Assembly (NCBI GenBank): GCA_009103225.1
Contig: RHPI01003124.1
Location: forward strand, 401,440-465,439
Length of the DNA stretch: 64,000 bases
Direction: 5' to 3'
Source of the DNA: Chlorokybus atmophyticus
Taxonomy: Eukaryota > Streptophyta > Chlorokybophyceae > Chlorokybales > Chlorokybaceae
Made by a program: the position numbers and the translations under genes. The notes beneath the pieces are model-generated. The model was not told the origin of the DNA. It did no database searches and worked only from the letters and a program-made list of their open reading frames with translations. Positions 35,801-47,219 of this stretch are shown one piece after another; position 1 is the stretch's first letter, and the number at the start of each line of letters is the position of its first letter.

Positions 35801-36530
35801 AACTCCATGCTTTTTCCCTGGGCAGCTGGCATCCGTTACCATTCAGGTTGTGTTTGTAGACACGCTTACTCAATCTTTTGAGTGAATTTGCGCAGCTATG
35901 CAGGCAATCTTTGCGGGGTATGCAGTGACGGTTGGGAACCCAGCGGCGGAAGAAACTACATCCTATGCAAGAGGTGCAGCGCCAAAATTGTGAACGCCCC
36001 GCATACACAGGCGTTACTCTGATCACTTTGGTCGCAATCATAATCATCACAAAGGTAAGACTGTAGTTTCGGCTACGGTGGCATGCTGTAAACACGGCTT
36101 TGGAACTTTGTCATACGACCATTGATAACAAGCAGGCCGCGCTGACCACGGAGCTGGATGCTACACCTGATGAGCACGGCTGCATCCCGCTCAGTCAAGC
36201 CATTCACTCCATGTGCAATGTTGGTGGTCTGTCGCGGCAACATGTTCTGTATCGCTTTTCGGTGTGTGGCACACCGTATGCATGTGGTTGGACAGTGTCT
36301 GACCGCTAGCAACTCTGCAGGTTATTGTCACATATATACAAGTGACATCGATTGCCTTTGGCGTGTCATTTAACTTTTCTGAGATTGTACATACGGCTGT
36401 GACGGTTTTATCCTCAGCATCTTGCCTCGTGATATGCACTTTCATAAGGAGACATGTGACACATTACAAAGTGTGCGCACAATACCCGAATGTGAACTTC
36501 ATGTTCCTGTGCCAGCGTCAACGCAAGTGA
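32803..36530 (+). pseudogene. Beta-helix surface protein gene, broken
   Basis: Starts with a clear signal peptide (MGQSRAIAS, then WFLLLCTLLLQLVAAFHSAA) in exon 32803-32908. After it come many short exons, each giving one or two right-handed beta-helix rungs of the GGA...SxFxxN type: SAPMGGALWNGKLSVQDSKF (about 34185-34267), TLTVDNSNFTNN and LSLSASRFTNN (34348-34499), GGAFVGQFNS (35240s), CNMNNATFVNNTT (35540s). Near 35900 a Cys-rich segment (YAGNLCGVCSDGW) precedes a hydrophobic helix (GVTLITLVAIIIITK) and a last exon from 36321 (VIVTYIQVTSIAFGV) ending at 36530. This layout is known from large protist membrane proteins. Damage is heavy. Frame changes lie near 33627, 34185 and 35100 and before the hydrophobic helix. 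In-frame stops lie at about 34615, 34633 and 35345. Decay fits best; poor base quality is the alternative, though neighbouring genes are clean. Confidence 0.65.
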
Positions 36531-37494
36531 TCTTTGCTCACTGAGTATTCATTGACGCTTGAATGACTATTGCCACCGGATTCTCAAATAAGAAGTGCAC
36601 ACTACACGACATGACGAACTGGAGACCGTGTGCAAGGAGGAATTGTACACTGGCCTGCCAAATGTGTCATTGGCGGGTGGCACGCGTCAACACTTACTTA
36701 CTGTGTGTACACAACTGTACACGTCCACACCCACATCCGCACTTGCAAACCACAGTGTGCACACAACCACGCGCAGGCACACACACATGCAGGGGGCATA
36801 GCAGTCGAGTCAGCAGTGATGCTGGTGGCGTGGGCATCGCTGACACCTTTCCTCGCGGTGTTGGCAGGTGACCTGCTGCTACCCGTGCCATCGCCTTCCC
36901 CCTTCCCTTGCCCACCTCAACCCCCCCGCTCCCTCTGGTCTAGCAGCAGCTCACTTGGCTAAGCTTAGCGAGCCCCCACCCAGTCTGTGATAGGTGTGCT
37001 GCTGTATGGTGTGGTTGATTGATTGATTGCTGGTTGTCATGTCAATGCAACTTGCTGTGCGATCCTACCTGGCCCCTGCTGTTCTCTCAACAGCCATCAG
37101 TTGTACCGCTGTGCAGGTCGTGTTGTGTCGGGCAGACATGGTAACTCTCGTCACAATAGAAAACAGATATAGCGAGTGATCGAATGGCACAACAGTCATT
37201 TGCTCGCTAACGCTACAGACGAGAGAGCTGAAGCCTAAACCAGGGCATAAGTGATATAATACACAACTAACGCGGCTCGTCTGCTGCTGCCCACGCAGGC
37301 TCGCCATTATTAAAGCAAAACCGAAATCTTACTGGCTAGCAAGCGAATCAGTGAACAATCCTAAATCTATGGAAAATTCTCCTCCTGAATTCTCTGCCCC
37401 TGTTCTCTCCTTTGGTGCTCTGTACAGTGTGGGTATGTGCATGTGTGTGCACGCTCACCCGCGCCGGGTATTGTCCACTTCACTACGTGTCTCT
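36531..37494. other. Intergenic, no gene recognised
   Basis: Contains CA-rich words (36700-36800), a C/T-rich stretch at 36885-36950 and GATT repeats at 37015-37030. No exon was identified. Confidence 0.5.
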
Positions 37495-40400
37495 CTACAC
37501 GCGATAAGGAGGGGGCTGCGTGTACGTCTGCGCGTACGTCATGTCGCTCGGCGTGTTGGGTCCTGGTGACGACCCTGATGCGGGCGGTGGCGCGTGCACG
37601 CCATCACGCCCTTGATGTTGGTGTTGTTGTTGTGATGGAGGGGGAGGAGCGGTCGGGTTGGCCTTCATGGGCGCCGCGGGCTTGTTGGGCACGATCCCTC
37701 TCGATTGCATGTAAGAAAGAAACTGGCCAGGCAACTCTGCTAACAGATCGCTTGCGAGCATTACTGACGTTTGTGTCGCGTCATCAAAATCTGCACACGC
37801 GGGTAAGTGGTAAGCAATCGTGCGTTGGATGAGTGCTGAGAGGGTGGTGCATTGCACGATGATGCGTACTTGTGCTCATGTACTTGTTGAAGGCCACGAA
37901 CTGCACGATGTCGCGCGCGGCGGTGCGGCCGCCGATGGAGAGAAGGTGCTTGTCGCCGTCGAGCACCTGCTGCGGAAGCGCAGAGGTGTAATCAGGCGCC
38001 ACACACACGCACGTACACACTCGTGTGCAGCAAATTGATTTGCTATGCACGCACGCACACATGCATGCGTGCGTGCGTGCATAGCAACGCACACGCAAAC
38101 ACCCTCGCGCACAATCGCACACGCACATGCACACGCTGACGTGCGCACACACCGTTGAAAACACATACGCACGCACGCACGCATCACCACGCAGACACAC
38201 GGTCCCCACCTCCATGTTGGTGAACTCCGAGTTGCCCACCCCGACGATCAGCACCGACAGCGGCAGTCCCGAGGCCTCGATCAGCGCGTTGACCGTGTTG
38301 TCCATGTCGAGTATCTCCCCGTCCGTGATGATGAGGAGGACGAAGTACTTCTGCCTCTCCTGCGAGACGAACGCGGAGGCGATGGAGGCCGCGGTGGAGA
38401 CCAGGGGGGCGAAGAGGGTGGGACCGGAGAGGGTCATTACACGTAAAGCTTGGGAGTAGGCGGACAGGATGCCGTCCACGCCGTTCACCTGAAAGGAATG
38501 TGTTTCAACTTATGTGTGTACGAGTGCATGCGGGCGGGAGGCATGTCTGATGTGTCGGTGCAGGCGCGCTCGCGCGTGCGTGTGCGAGTGGCATAGACGA
38601 CATACCAACCTCTGGGTTGTATGCGCTGCCGTTGAGGGCGAAGCAGTGCGAGACCGGGTTGGGCGCCTGCCTCGCGCCGAACCCCCACGCGGAGAACTGC
38701 TTGTCCGTGTCGTAGAACGCAACCACGTCACCCACAGCGCGGATGGCCTGAAACAGAAAAGTATGCGTTACGAGGCCAATCAAACGTGTACTGTAACAAG
38801 CGTTATTGTATCACACACACATGCACACGCATGCACACGCGCACGCAAACGCACGAAAACGCTACCTTCTGGTACACGTTGGGTGTTGATCCGCCGGCGA
38901 AATGCAGCGAAGTTGGGTCGCGCGGGTCACCATTGGACGCTGTGTATAGGATGGTTTCACTCAAGAGCATCGCGTTGGAGGGATGCATGCGCGTGTATGT
39001 GTGATCGCCATGCGTACGCGTGTGATGACGACGACTGACCCGTGAAGTCGATGGCGACCATGAAGCTCAGCTCGCACCCGCCCATGATGTAGTCCAGAAA
39101 GGAGTGGCGCGGGGTCAGCGTGCACGCAGCCACAAACAACTGCCCGCTACTACTCTGCGCATACCATAAAGCGCATGCGTGACAACATCAACACAATGCA
39201 GCTGTTGGAGGTTTCGAGCACTTGTTTTAATACACACCACGCTGTTTGGGCCTGCGGCGGCCTTCTTTGCGGGGTGGTAGAGGGAGATCGCGCCGCCCGA
39301 GGCCGCCAGCTGCTTCATGTCGTTGAAGGAGGCTTGCGCTTCGCTGCGGACATACCAACATCATATCACTCACTCGGTATGAACTCGCTCGCTGCTTATC
39401 GCACTAGCACAGTGTGGTTGTGCATCCACGCACACGTGCTCACCCTATGAGATCGTGTCGGCCGGCGCGGTCCCAGTCAAGCACCTCCAGGATGAGCGGC
39501 CGATCCTGCATAGCAAACACATACGAATGTTGTGCAACAGCTCGTCCCCCCACAAAGACCACAACCAGGTCACTTCAGCAGCAGAGACACACCCACGCAC
39601 ACATGGCCTACGCACAGCGTCCCGCTTACCGGGTCCGCGTTGCACAGCTGCTGCAGCGTGATCTGTACGGGTGCCCACACGGGCGCGAGCGTGTTGTGCT
39701 TCACCTCCGTCTTGTACACCGTGAGCCTCGACCCGTCTTCCCTCGTCCGCCACACCCGCAGGTACGGATCCTACGAGGAGCGTGTTATCATCATCACTTG
39801 TTGTGCACAACAACCCACACTCCCCGACTCACGCTCTTCCCGAACGTGTCCTTCTTGTCGAGGTTCTGTCCCCGCATGGTGAGCGTGATGAGGGCGTTGG
39901 TGTTGGCGATCTCCTCCGCGCGCACCGTCACCTCCGCGCCAGGGGCTAACGACACGCTGCTCTTCAGAGTCACGAGGGGACGAGAAAGACGCTGCTGACG
40001 ACCAGTGATCACCTGAGTGTGTGTGTGTGTGTGTGTGTGTGTATGCGCGCGCACAGGTACCGATGTGCATGTGTGCGCTTGCTATGTATGCATACATACC
40101 TCTGTGTACATGCATGCATGCACACATGCATGCGTGAGATATGACGTGAGGTTTGGTCCATAACAGCCTCGACACTGGCTTCTGTGTTGCCCTCACCTCC
40201 GACAGCAAGAACTGCGCCTCGCCCAAGAAGTCCTGCCTCGACAGCTCCAACTCCTACAAACACCCACTCCACTCAATCAACACCACGCATGTGCGCACTC
40301 GCTTCCCACCTTTGTGTTCTTGTGGTCGAACCGCGTGTCGACGTCGAATATCTGTATGCGTACTGGCTGCAGCTCCTCGAACGAGTACAGCACGCGTATC

Positions 40401-41342
40401 TGCTTGACGAAGCTCGGGTGGTGCGAGTTGGACACGACCTCCGTGCGACCAACCTCCGTCCACGCCGTGCCGTTCGAAGACATCATGCTCACAACAGCCA
40501 TCGGATCCGACTACAACAACACGTTTGGTGACTATGTTTGCTTCATACAAGTTGGCAGTGGTATGACACATGCAGGTGTGGGGATGTGTGCGCATGCATG
40601 CGTGCCAGCGCGCGTGTACGTGTGCGCGTGTGTAGGCACACACACGTGCATGCTCATGTGCGTGTGTGTTTGTGTGTGCGAGCTCACCTTTGAGAAGACA
40701 TCCCGGTCGCGCAGTCTCGAGCACGACACCGACAGCTGTCACGCAACCATAAGTCAAACATACAGGACCCAACACATGCACAGCTAGGCTGTGATGAGTC
40801 GCAGTGTTACCCAACCGTGGTGACATTCCTTGCCTGCATGCATGCGCAGTCTGATTGACATGCTAGACCACATGTGTGCGAATGAAAGGGGTGCGCAATG
40901 CCACATTGCACTGCCTACCACACCACACCACCCCAACGGTGCAACCACACCACTCAACGCCAGAGCATGTCAAGCCTATGCAAACTTGTCACAATGGCGC
41001 CGCAGCCGCTCCTGACAAAGAGAGAAAGCCTACAACCAGCTGTTGCTCGCATTGCTCAGATCGCCTGTTGTTCGCACTCTGGCAACGGTGTGTGTACTCC
41101 AACACTCCTTTGCCCCCCGAGCAAGCAAACCAGAGTGTAGAGACAGGTGTTGTACTATCGATATCATCATCAATGCGTGTCCCCTCAATCACCTCAATCT
41201 GCGACCAGAGCCCCCCCCGCTGGTTCCCGATAGCCGCCACCGCCTCCGAGGCGTCCGCCGCGTTCTGGGTGGAGACGGCGTCCACGCCCACCACGCCGCC
41301 CACGGCGTGGTCGCCCTTGCCGGCGGAGAAACAACCGCCCAT
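37495..41342 (-). CDS. Copine (two C2 domains plus vWA), plant BONZAI-like
   Basis: Fourteen exons join in frame (646 aa): 41342-41193, 40735-40688, 40510-40310, 40253-40197, 40012-39833, 39770-39630, 39505-39444, 39343-39241, 39154-39040, 38939-38866, 38747-38610, 38488-38210, 37966-37870 and 37790-37495. The start MGGCFSAGK suits N-myristoylation plus palmitoylation, as in plant BON copines. C2A (about 44-170) opens with SQIELSVSCSRLRDRDVFSK; C2B spans about 185-310. The vWA domain (about 340-560) has a MIDAS-type DFTAS (Asp350, Thr352, Ser354) and LLIITDGEI. The tail (about 575-646) is Pro/Gln-rich and ends near PPPYRV, with no RING. Copines bind acidic phospholipids when Ca2+ rises and recruit partners to the plasma membrane. 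It is divergent from POLA2 about 0.9 kb away. Introns carry long CA/GC alternating tracts. The family call is very strong. Confidence 0.95.
40017..40042. repeat. (GT)n microsatellite in a copine intron
   Basis: About 13 GT units lie right at the splice acceptor side of the intron between the fourth and fifth copine exons, reading as CA on the coding strand. Confidence 0.85.
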
Positions 41343-42022
41343 TGGAAGGGAGAGGCACGCACCAAGATCCAGCACTATGATAGCATTGACAGAGAACAAC
41401 CCCCCTGCTCCTCCTCCTCCTCCGCCTCTTTCTCCGCTTCCGCCTTGCTCAACAGCTAAACCCACCCCTTGCTGCTGGCGTGTTCCCTCACCGCCCCTCT
41501 CCTTTTGCTCCTCATGTCTCTCGCTCTCCCTCGCCCCGGAGGACCCTGAGGACCAAGAACCTCTCCCACTCCGTCCCTCCGCCGCCGCCCCCTTCCTCCT
41601 CGTCCTCCCTGCGGTTGTCCCGCTCCGTGCTGCGGCGGCGGCAACACGTTGGAGGGAATTGCTAAGCCAAGGCGTTTGAATGATGAATGGCAAATAAATA
41701 TCGAGTGCAAAGTGAAGAGCGTGACGCCAACGGATCAGTCGTGACGCTAACGTTCACGCTGGCTGCAGGGCCCCATTTAGTGTTGGTTGTCGCCATCAGC
41801 ACATACGTTGTTGTCACTAACGCTGGCCATAACCAACGTCACACTTTATCTGTCACGACCCATGGCTCGATGTCTCATCATGCGGAGTTTTTTGTCGTCA
41901 TGTGAGTCGTCGTAAAATGACGAAGCCATAAGGCAGTCCTTTCAGCAAGCCAAAGTGCTTACCCAACCAAAAACTAATTTACAATGTCATATTGTTTTAG
42001 TTTTTGCATAGCAATGCAAGTT
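41343..42022. other. Divergent promoter region of copine and POLA2
   Basis: Contains the copine 5' leader (Pro/Ser-codon-like GC-rich sequence to about 41670), then AT-richer DNA with GTGACGC/TAACG words. No TATA box stands out. The tRNA lies between this region and POLA2. Confidence 0.45.
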
Positions 42023-42094
42023 GGGTCACTGGTCTAGTGGTATGATTCTTGCTTAGGGTGCAAGAGGTCCCGGGTTCAATTCCCGGGTGACCCC
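42023..42094 (+). tRNA. tRNA-Pro (anticodon AGG)
   Basis: 72 nt cloverleaf. The acceptor GGGTCAC pairs with GTGACCC. The D arm is GGTCTAGTGGTATGATT-like. The anticodon stem CTTGC/GCAAG encloses the loop TTAGGGT with anticodon AGG (reads CCU). The T arm is CCCGG-GTTCAAT-CCGGG. The A box (TGGTCTAGTGG) and B box (GGTTCAATTCC) promoters are intact, there is no intron and no encoded CCA, as expected for a nuclear tRNA. A T run follows at about 42108-42113 and should end Pol III transcription. Confidence 0.95.
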
Positions 42095-42265
42095 TCGAAT
42101 GCTGCTGTTTTTTCTTCGTTGCCGTCATTCACTAACTTTTGGGCGGGAAACAGTACGATGTTTGGGCTGTGCTCTCCAACGGCGGCGGCGACAACACATA
42201 GGAGGACGGCGATGACGAGGACAAGCGATCGATGGACACACTGCACGCAGCCATCCGTTTAAGCC

Positions 42266-42540
42266 ATGGTCACCCCGTCACCAACCCCGCCCTCCGGATC
42301 TTCTTCCTCCTTCCGCAGTCGTCCCAACCCGCTGAAGGTGCAGTCAGTGTACAACGAGCACATCGTCGTGGCGGAGCAGCAGGGGGAGGTCAAGGAGGAG
42401 GAGAATGGCGACCATGCCGCCGCCGTTGCTGAAACCACCGTGCTGGAGCTCGTCGGGGCCGGCGGACCGACCACGGACCTGCGCTACATGTACGACAGGC
42501 TAGCAGACAAGGTGGGTGCCATATGGCCAGGTGGTCATGG

Positions 42541-42575
<35 letters not shown>

Positions 42576-43673
42576 CACAGGTGGTACACACTGCAGGTGA
42601 GTGTGATCGAGGAGAGGATTCTGGCGTTTGCGCAGCTGCTGGCTGAGCACGAGCGTGTGGAGTCGTTCCACCCCGTCTACGCGGCGGCGCAGGTGAACAT
42701 GGCACGGCACTTCACGCATGCACATACAATGTCCAAATGCACCTGCACCTGCACACATGGGAGTAGATGGGAATTATAATACGAGATGTCGTGTTGCAGT
42801 GCATGCACAAACGTGCACGCATACATGCATACGCACGTGCGCACTTGCACCTCCGTTTGTCCACAGCTCTGCCACTTCAGGAGCCTGTTTACGTGGTTGG
42901 TCGCATCTGCTGCGACAGCGAGGGCCGACTGAATGAAAAGTCCGTGCTACTCGAGGGCAGGTGAAGAGCACACATTAACGCACGATGGAGCCAAAGCGTT
43001 AGTCCTATGTGCGTGCGTGCGTGTGCGCAGGCGCACATCTGCAGGCATGCATACGAGTGTGTGCGACTGCGTGCATGCGTGCATGCATTGATGTCACATG
43101 TCCATTTAGCATCTTGACATGTTTGTGGCAATGCCAAACGTGCAGCATGCGACACTCGGGTGGCTCCCGTGTGAGGATAGAGCTGAAGGAGCTCCCGCAG
43201 TATTCACTCTTCCCCGGCCAGGTACGAGCAAGGAAGATCCCTCTTGTCCCACCTCGTGCATCACGCGAACAACGTTGGATTCAAAAACATACGCACGCAC
43301 GCACGCACGCACGCACATCTCACACTGCGCTCACGTCTTTGAGTAGGTGGTTGGGATGCTTGGTGTCAACCCGAGCGGCTTCTGCTTCGTCCCCTCCAAA
43401 CTGTTCGCCGCCATGCCGCCCCACGCCGACCAACAACACCACCAGCCACCACCAGCCACCCCATCCAGACCCCTCTCCATGGTACGCATGTCACTCTCGA
43501 GTCGAGTTGCATCCAACAACACATGGCAACATCGCCAACCACGGTTAAACTCCTGGCCAGGTTGTGGCGGCGGGTCCGTACACGACGCGCGACAACATGT
43601 TGTACGAGCCTCTGGCGGAGCTGCTGGACTACGTGCAGAGGGCGAAACCAGACTTGCTGCTTATGGTAGAGAG

Positions 43674-43716
<43 letters not shown>

Positions 43717-45294
43717 CTGTCTCTCTCAGTGTTGGGTGGGTGTTGACTCCTTATTCAATGTGCAGATGGGGCCGTTTGTGGACAGCGAGCACCCGCAGGT
43801 CAAGGCAGGCACGATGGAAGAGACGTTCGAGGAAGTGTGGCGGCAACAGGTCGAGCAGAGGGTGAGAGTGCATGTTGGCACGTGCGCGCGAGTGAGTGTG
43901 AGTTGCACGAGTGGCGTGTAACCAACCACTTGGGTGTGAGTGTTGCGTGCCTTGTGTCAGGTGGAGAGGTTCTGCAGCGGGGTGGGTGGCAGCGAGACGT
44001 GTGTGGCGATGGTGCCTTCCACACGGGACACTCATCACGTCATGGTGTTTCCTCAGGTGTGTACATGGGAGATGTGGCAATATACTACAACTGGTCCAGA
44101 GTATCAACACACAGCAGCGTATTCATCATCTCACATTTTGCACATGTGGCAGCCACCCTTTGAAGACAATCAAGAATTGTCTGGCCGAGTGAGTATCTGC
44201 GCGTGAGACTCACAGGGGAAGGATGTTGACACTAGCGCACATGTATAAACACAGTCTGTTCTTGATCTTGCAGGTTGCAAAGCTGCCAAACCCGGTCACC
44301 TTCATCTGCAATGAGGTACATGTGCGCGTGTAAGCTCGTGACACATGCACGCACATGTGTACCTGTGCGGGCATGCGTGCGTGCTGCGGGAGCGTGTATA
44401 GATGTACATGGTCGTGCGTGAGACTGCGAGTGTGAGATACTTGTTGAAGTGATGTTTTCATGTCACACGCTGGATGCACAAGTGGTAATCTCTACAAAAC
44501 CCACCCTCTCTTTTGTCTCAGGTTGCGATTGGCTGCAGCACGACGGATATCCTCAAGCACCTTGCAGCAGAGGAGATCTGCCGCACGTCAACAACAACAA
44601 CTGCAGCAGGTGGAGCCGAGGCGAGCGACAGGATGGCGAGGCTGGCCGCGCACACCATCAGCCAGAGGAGGTGAGGACTCGTGTGCACTTCACAGCGTCA
44701 AGGTACTGATGGTTGTGTGTGTGTGTGTGCGCGTGCGCGTGTGCAGTTATTACCCACTATATCCGCCTGCACTCGGGACAGTTTTGGATACCAGCCGGCA
44801 CATGACAGATATCGCCATGCCGATCTTGCCAGATATCTTGGTCTTGCCTTCGGATCTCGCGCCTTTCGTGAAGGTTAGCAGCATGTTGTGTAGAATGTTC
44901 TTTTGCATGCTGTGTCATTGCACACACATCCTGCTTGATGTTGATGCGTATGCTTTAGGCGCTGCCGCCAGCTGCTTTCAGCAGTCCGGAAAGGCCCGTT
45001 GAAGCAGGCAACACCCATGCGCGTGATGAGGACGGCAATGACGTGAGGATGCAAGATGAAACTACAACAAGTGGGCAGTCTGAGACCCCACAGCCAGAAC
45101 AACAATTATCAGCAACAACAGCCAGGTTGCATCCTGTGCTGTGCATCAACCCGGGCCGGCTGGCGAAAGCGTCTGCGGGGGGCACTTTCGTGCATTGCCA
45201 CATCCACAATACGCATGTTCAGACGAGTAGTAGTGGTGCTGATCAGCGGCAGAGTGTAGCGGACTGTACACGCGTTGAGATCACCCGCATATGA
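42266..45294 (+). CDS. POLA2: DNA polymerase alpha subunit B (POLA2)
   Basis: Thirteen exons join in frame (539 aa): 42266-42511, 42597-42692, 42881-42960, 43146-43221, 43347-43481, 43561-43665, 43766-43861, 43961-44056, 44153-44188, 44274-44315, 44522-44670, 44747-44873 and 44959-45294. Family landmarks in order: EPVYVVGRICCDSEGRLNEK and LPQYSLFPGQ (OB fold, about 115-190), MGPFVDSEHPQ, the inactive phosphodiesterase-like domain with VAMVPSTRD, YPLYPPALG, PDILVLPSDLAPFVK, and near the end CINPGRLAK...GGTF. It is the non-catalytic B subunit that links DNA polymerase alpha-primase to the replisome. The start (GCCATGG) has a strong context and an in-frame stop just upstream. The N-terminal helical domain is short compared with the ~600 aa animal protein, so an upstream exon may be missed. 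An acidic, Gln/Thr-rich insert lies at about 440-475. Confidence 0.95.
42541..42572. repeat. (CT)16 microsatellite in POLA2 intron 1
   Basis: Pyrimidine run next to the acceptor of intron 1; it probably doubles as the polypyrimidine tract. Confidence 0.85.
43677..43711. repeat. (CA)n microsatellite in POLA2 intron 6
   Basis: About 17 CA units lie just after the donor of the intron that follows exon 43561-43665. Confidence 0.85.
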
Positions 45295-47219
45295 GAGTGG
45301 TGGTACCTTGCTCTAGTGCTGCTTCGGCTCCCTTCTCACCCTTCCTTGTCTTCATGCATATGAAGCTGTGGTTGGTGGGCGTTTTATCGGTCTGTTGCTT
45401 GCTTGTGCATCACCACCCTCTGCCCATGTTCGCGTGCTTGCTTGCACATGTAGTCATGCCTATGCCTGGTTAAGGTCATGTCCTGAGTCAGTGCTGGTTT
45501 TGTGTGGGTAGTGGTGGTTATGATAATGTACTGAGTTAGTTCTGGTGAGAGATATGAGTGGCTGGCGGGAATGCAATCAGGCATTATCCGGACATTACCG
45601 TTTGGCAGATGCAAGGCACAGTGTTTGCGAATGTCTGCAGCCCTAATTAGCCGGTCATGTGACTGTCAGATGCCTGTGCTTCTCACCCGGTCTCCAAGAA
45701 ACAGGTGGTAAGAAAGAAAAAAGCATGGTGGCGGTGCAGCAGCATATGGCACCAGCGACGTCAAGGATGGCGTGGGGGCCAAGCACTTAGGCGTCCTATC
45801 CGTCCAGTCCGGCTTGCGATGGCTGATGCTGCTCAAGCCCGGACCAAACCTGTACGTCCGCTCCCTCTCCATACGCTCTGCAGGTGGTTGTCCCCTGCTT
45901 GACGTCTGCGCTGTTCCTCGCACCACTCCCCTGCCTATTGTTTGAGGGTCGTAGCATATGTGTTACATCGTGTCGTAGCTGAAATAGCTGCATTCACAAC
46001 TCTACATTGGCCCTCACTACTGATTGCTGCATTTGCTGTGTGAGTTTTTTCACTATGTGCCTTGCATTGGGCCCCTTACGCGCGAGTTGCTTGTCTGCAA
46101 CTCCTATGTTTGCTATGTGGATGATTTGGCACGCACGCACGCAAAAGGATATGAGCTATTGGCAAGCAGACACTGGGGTAGTGAGATACATGCATCATGA
46201 TTAAAATGTTGTGCACGCGATATGCAAGTTGCACATGTTGCGCACGCTACCCATAGGTTTGTGTTGTTGGTACGCCACTTAATGATCATACACTTTTTAT
46301 CGCTGGACACAGCCATCATGCAAGCTTGCGGTTGCTGAAGCTCGTGGTCTTGAGAATGTTACGTCCATCATTGGTCCACATTTGCAATATGCAACTCCCA
46401 GTGCATGACCTCCTTATGAAGGCCTTTTACAAAAGCAGCAATAGAAGGGTGTGTGTACACTACCATATCACAACCATGGGCACGCAAGCCACGGCCCCAT
46501 GCTGCCAGTAAATCACAGGCTGGTTAAGTCGTTGATTAGCTGCTGCTTGACACGTGCATTGCATCGCATACAGGACACTTTAAGTGGTACAGGACACGTA
46601 ACGGCCCTGTGTGTGGGAATTGTGCCGGTGTTGGTGGTTCCTCACGTGAACACAAGGAGCCCTGTGCAGTCCCATATAAGCCCTCAGCTAACCCCTCCAC
46701 TTACCACATCCACATCACTTCCCACACACTGCAACATAGCATCTCGCCCAACACCCCTATCAACATGCGAATTGCGTTCTCGTTGGGATTTCTTATGTCG
46801 GTAAAGGACTTGAGCTAGATTATCTTGAGATATGACTACATGCAACGCAATAACAGAGACACTTTGTGGGCTGGTTGTAGGCATAGGTTGGTTATGCTTG
46901 TAGCAGCATATGTAGACAATACTGTCTGTTAAGTTCTGTGATGGGAAGGTAGATGAGGAAGTTATTGAGTGAGGGGAAGCGCATTTGGCGAGTTATAGTC
47001 AGTGTAACCGGACATCAGCGTAACCCAAATCTAATGGGTGTCACTGGGGCTTTGTTGGGAGTTGTGAGTGGAGGAGGACTGATGGAAGGAGTGGGCAATC
47101 CATGTGGCAGCCAAGAGCTGGTCAGGAAGAACTACTCATCATTGAAGGCGTGGATCAGAGCTAGAGCTGGAGGAGAGCAAGTACCTTTTACTATGGTCTG
47201 GTGCATACCTGGTTAGTTG
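45295..47219. other. Intergenic with weak coding hints
   Basis: Two stretches look partly coding but are unrecognised. About 45735-45965 (+) holds GTSDVKDGVGAKHLGVLSVQ, then GLRWLMLLKPGPNLY. An 87-codon frame at 46953-47216 (+) holds LMGVTGALLGVVSGGGLMEG. Neither has a supported start or splice partner, so I do not call them genes. Confidence 0.35.

Noticed and set aside
46451-46804. 117-codon open frame
   Set aside because: Another frame over the same bases is equally open; no homology, start context or splice evidence.
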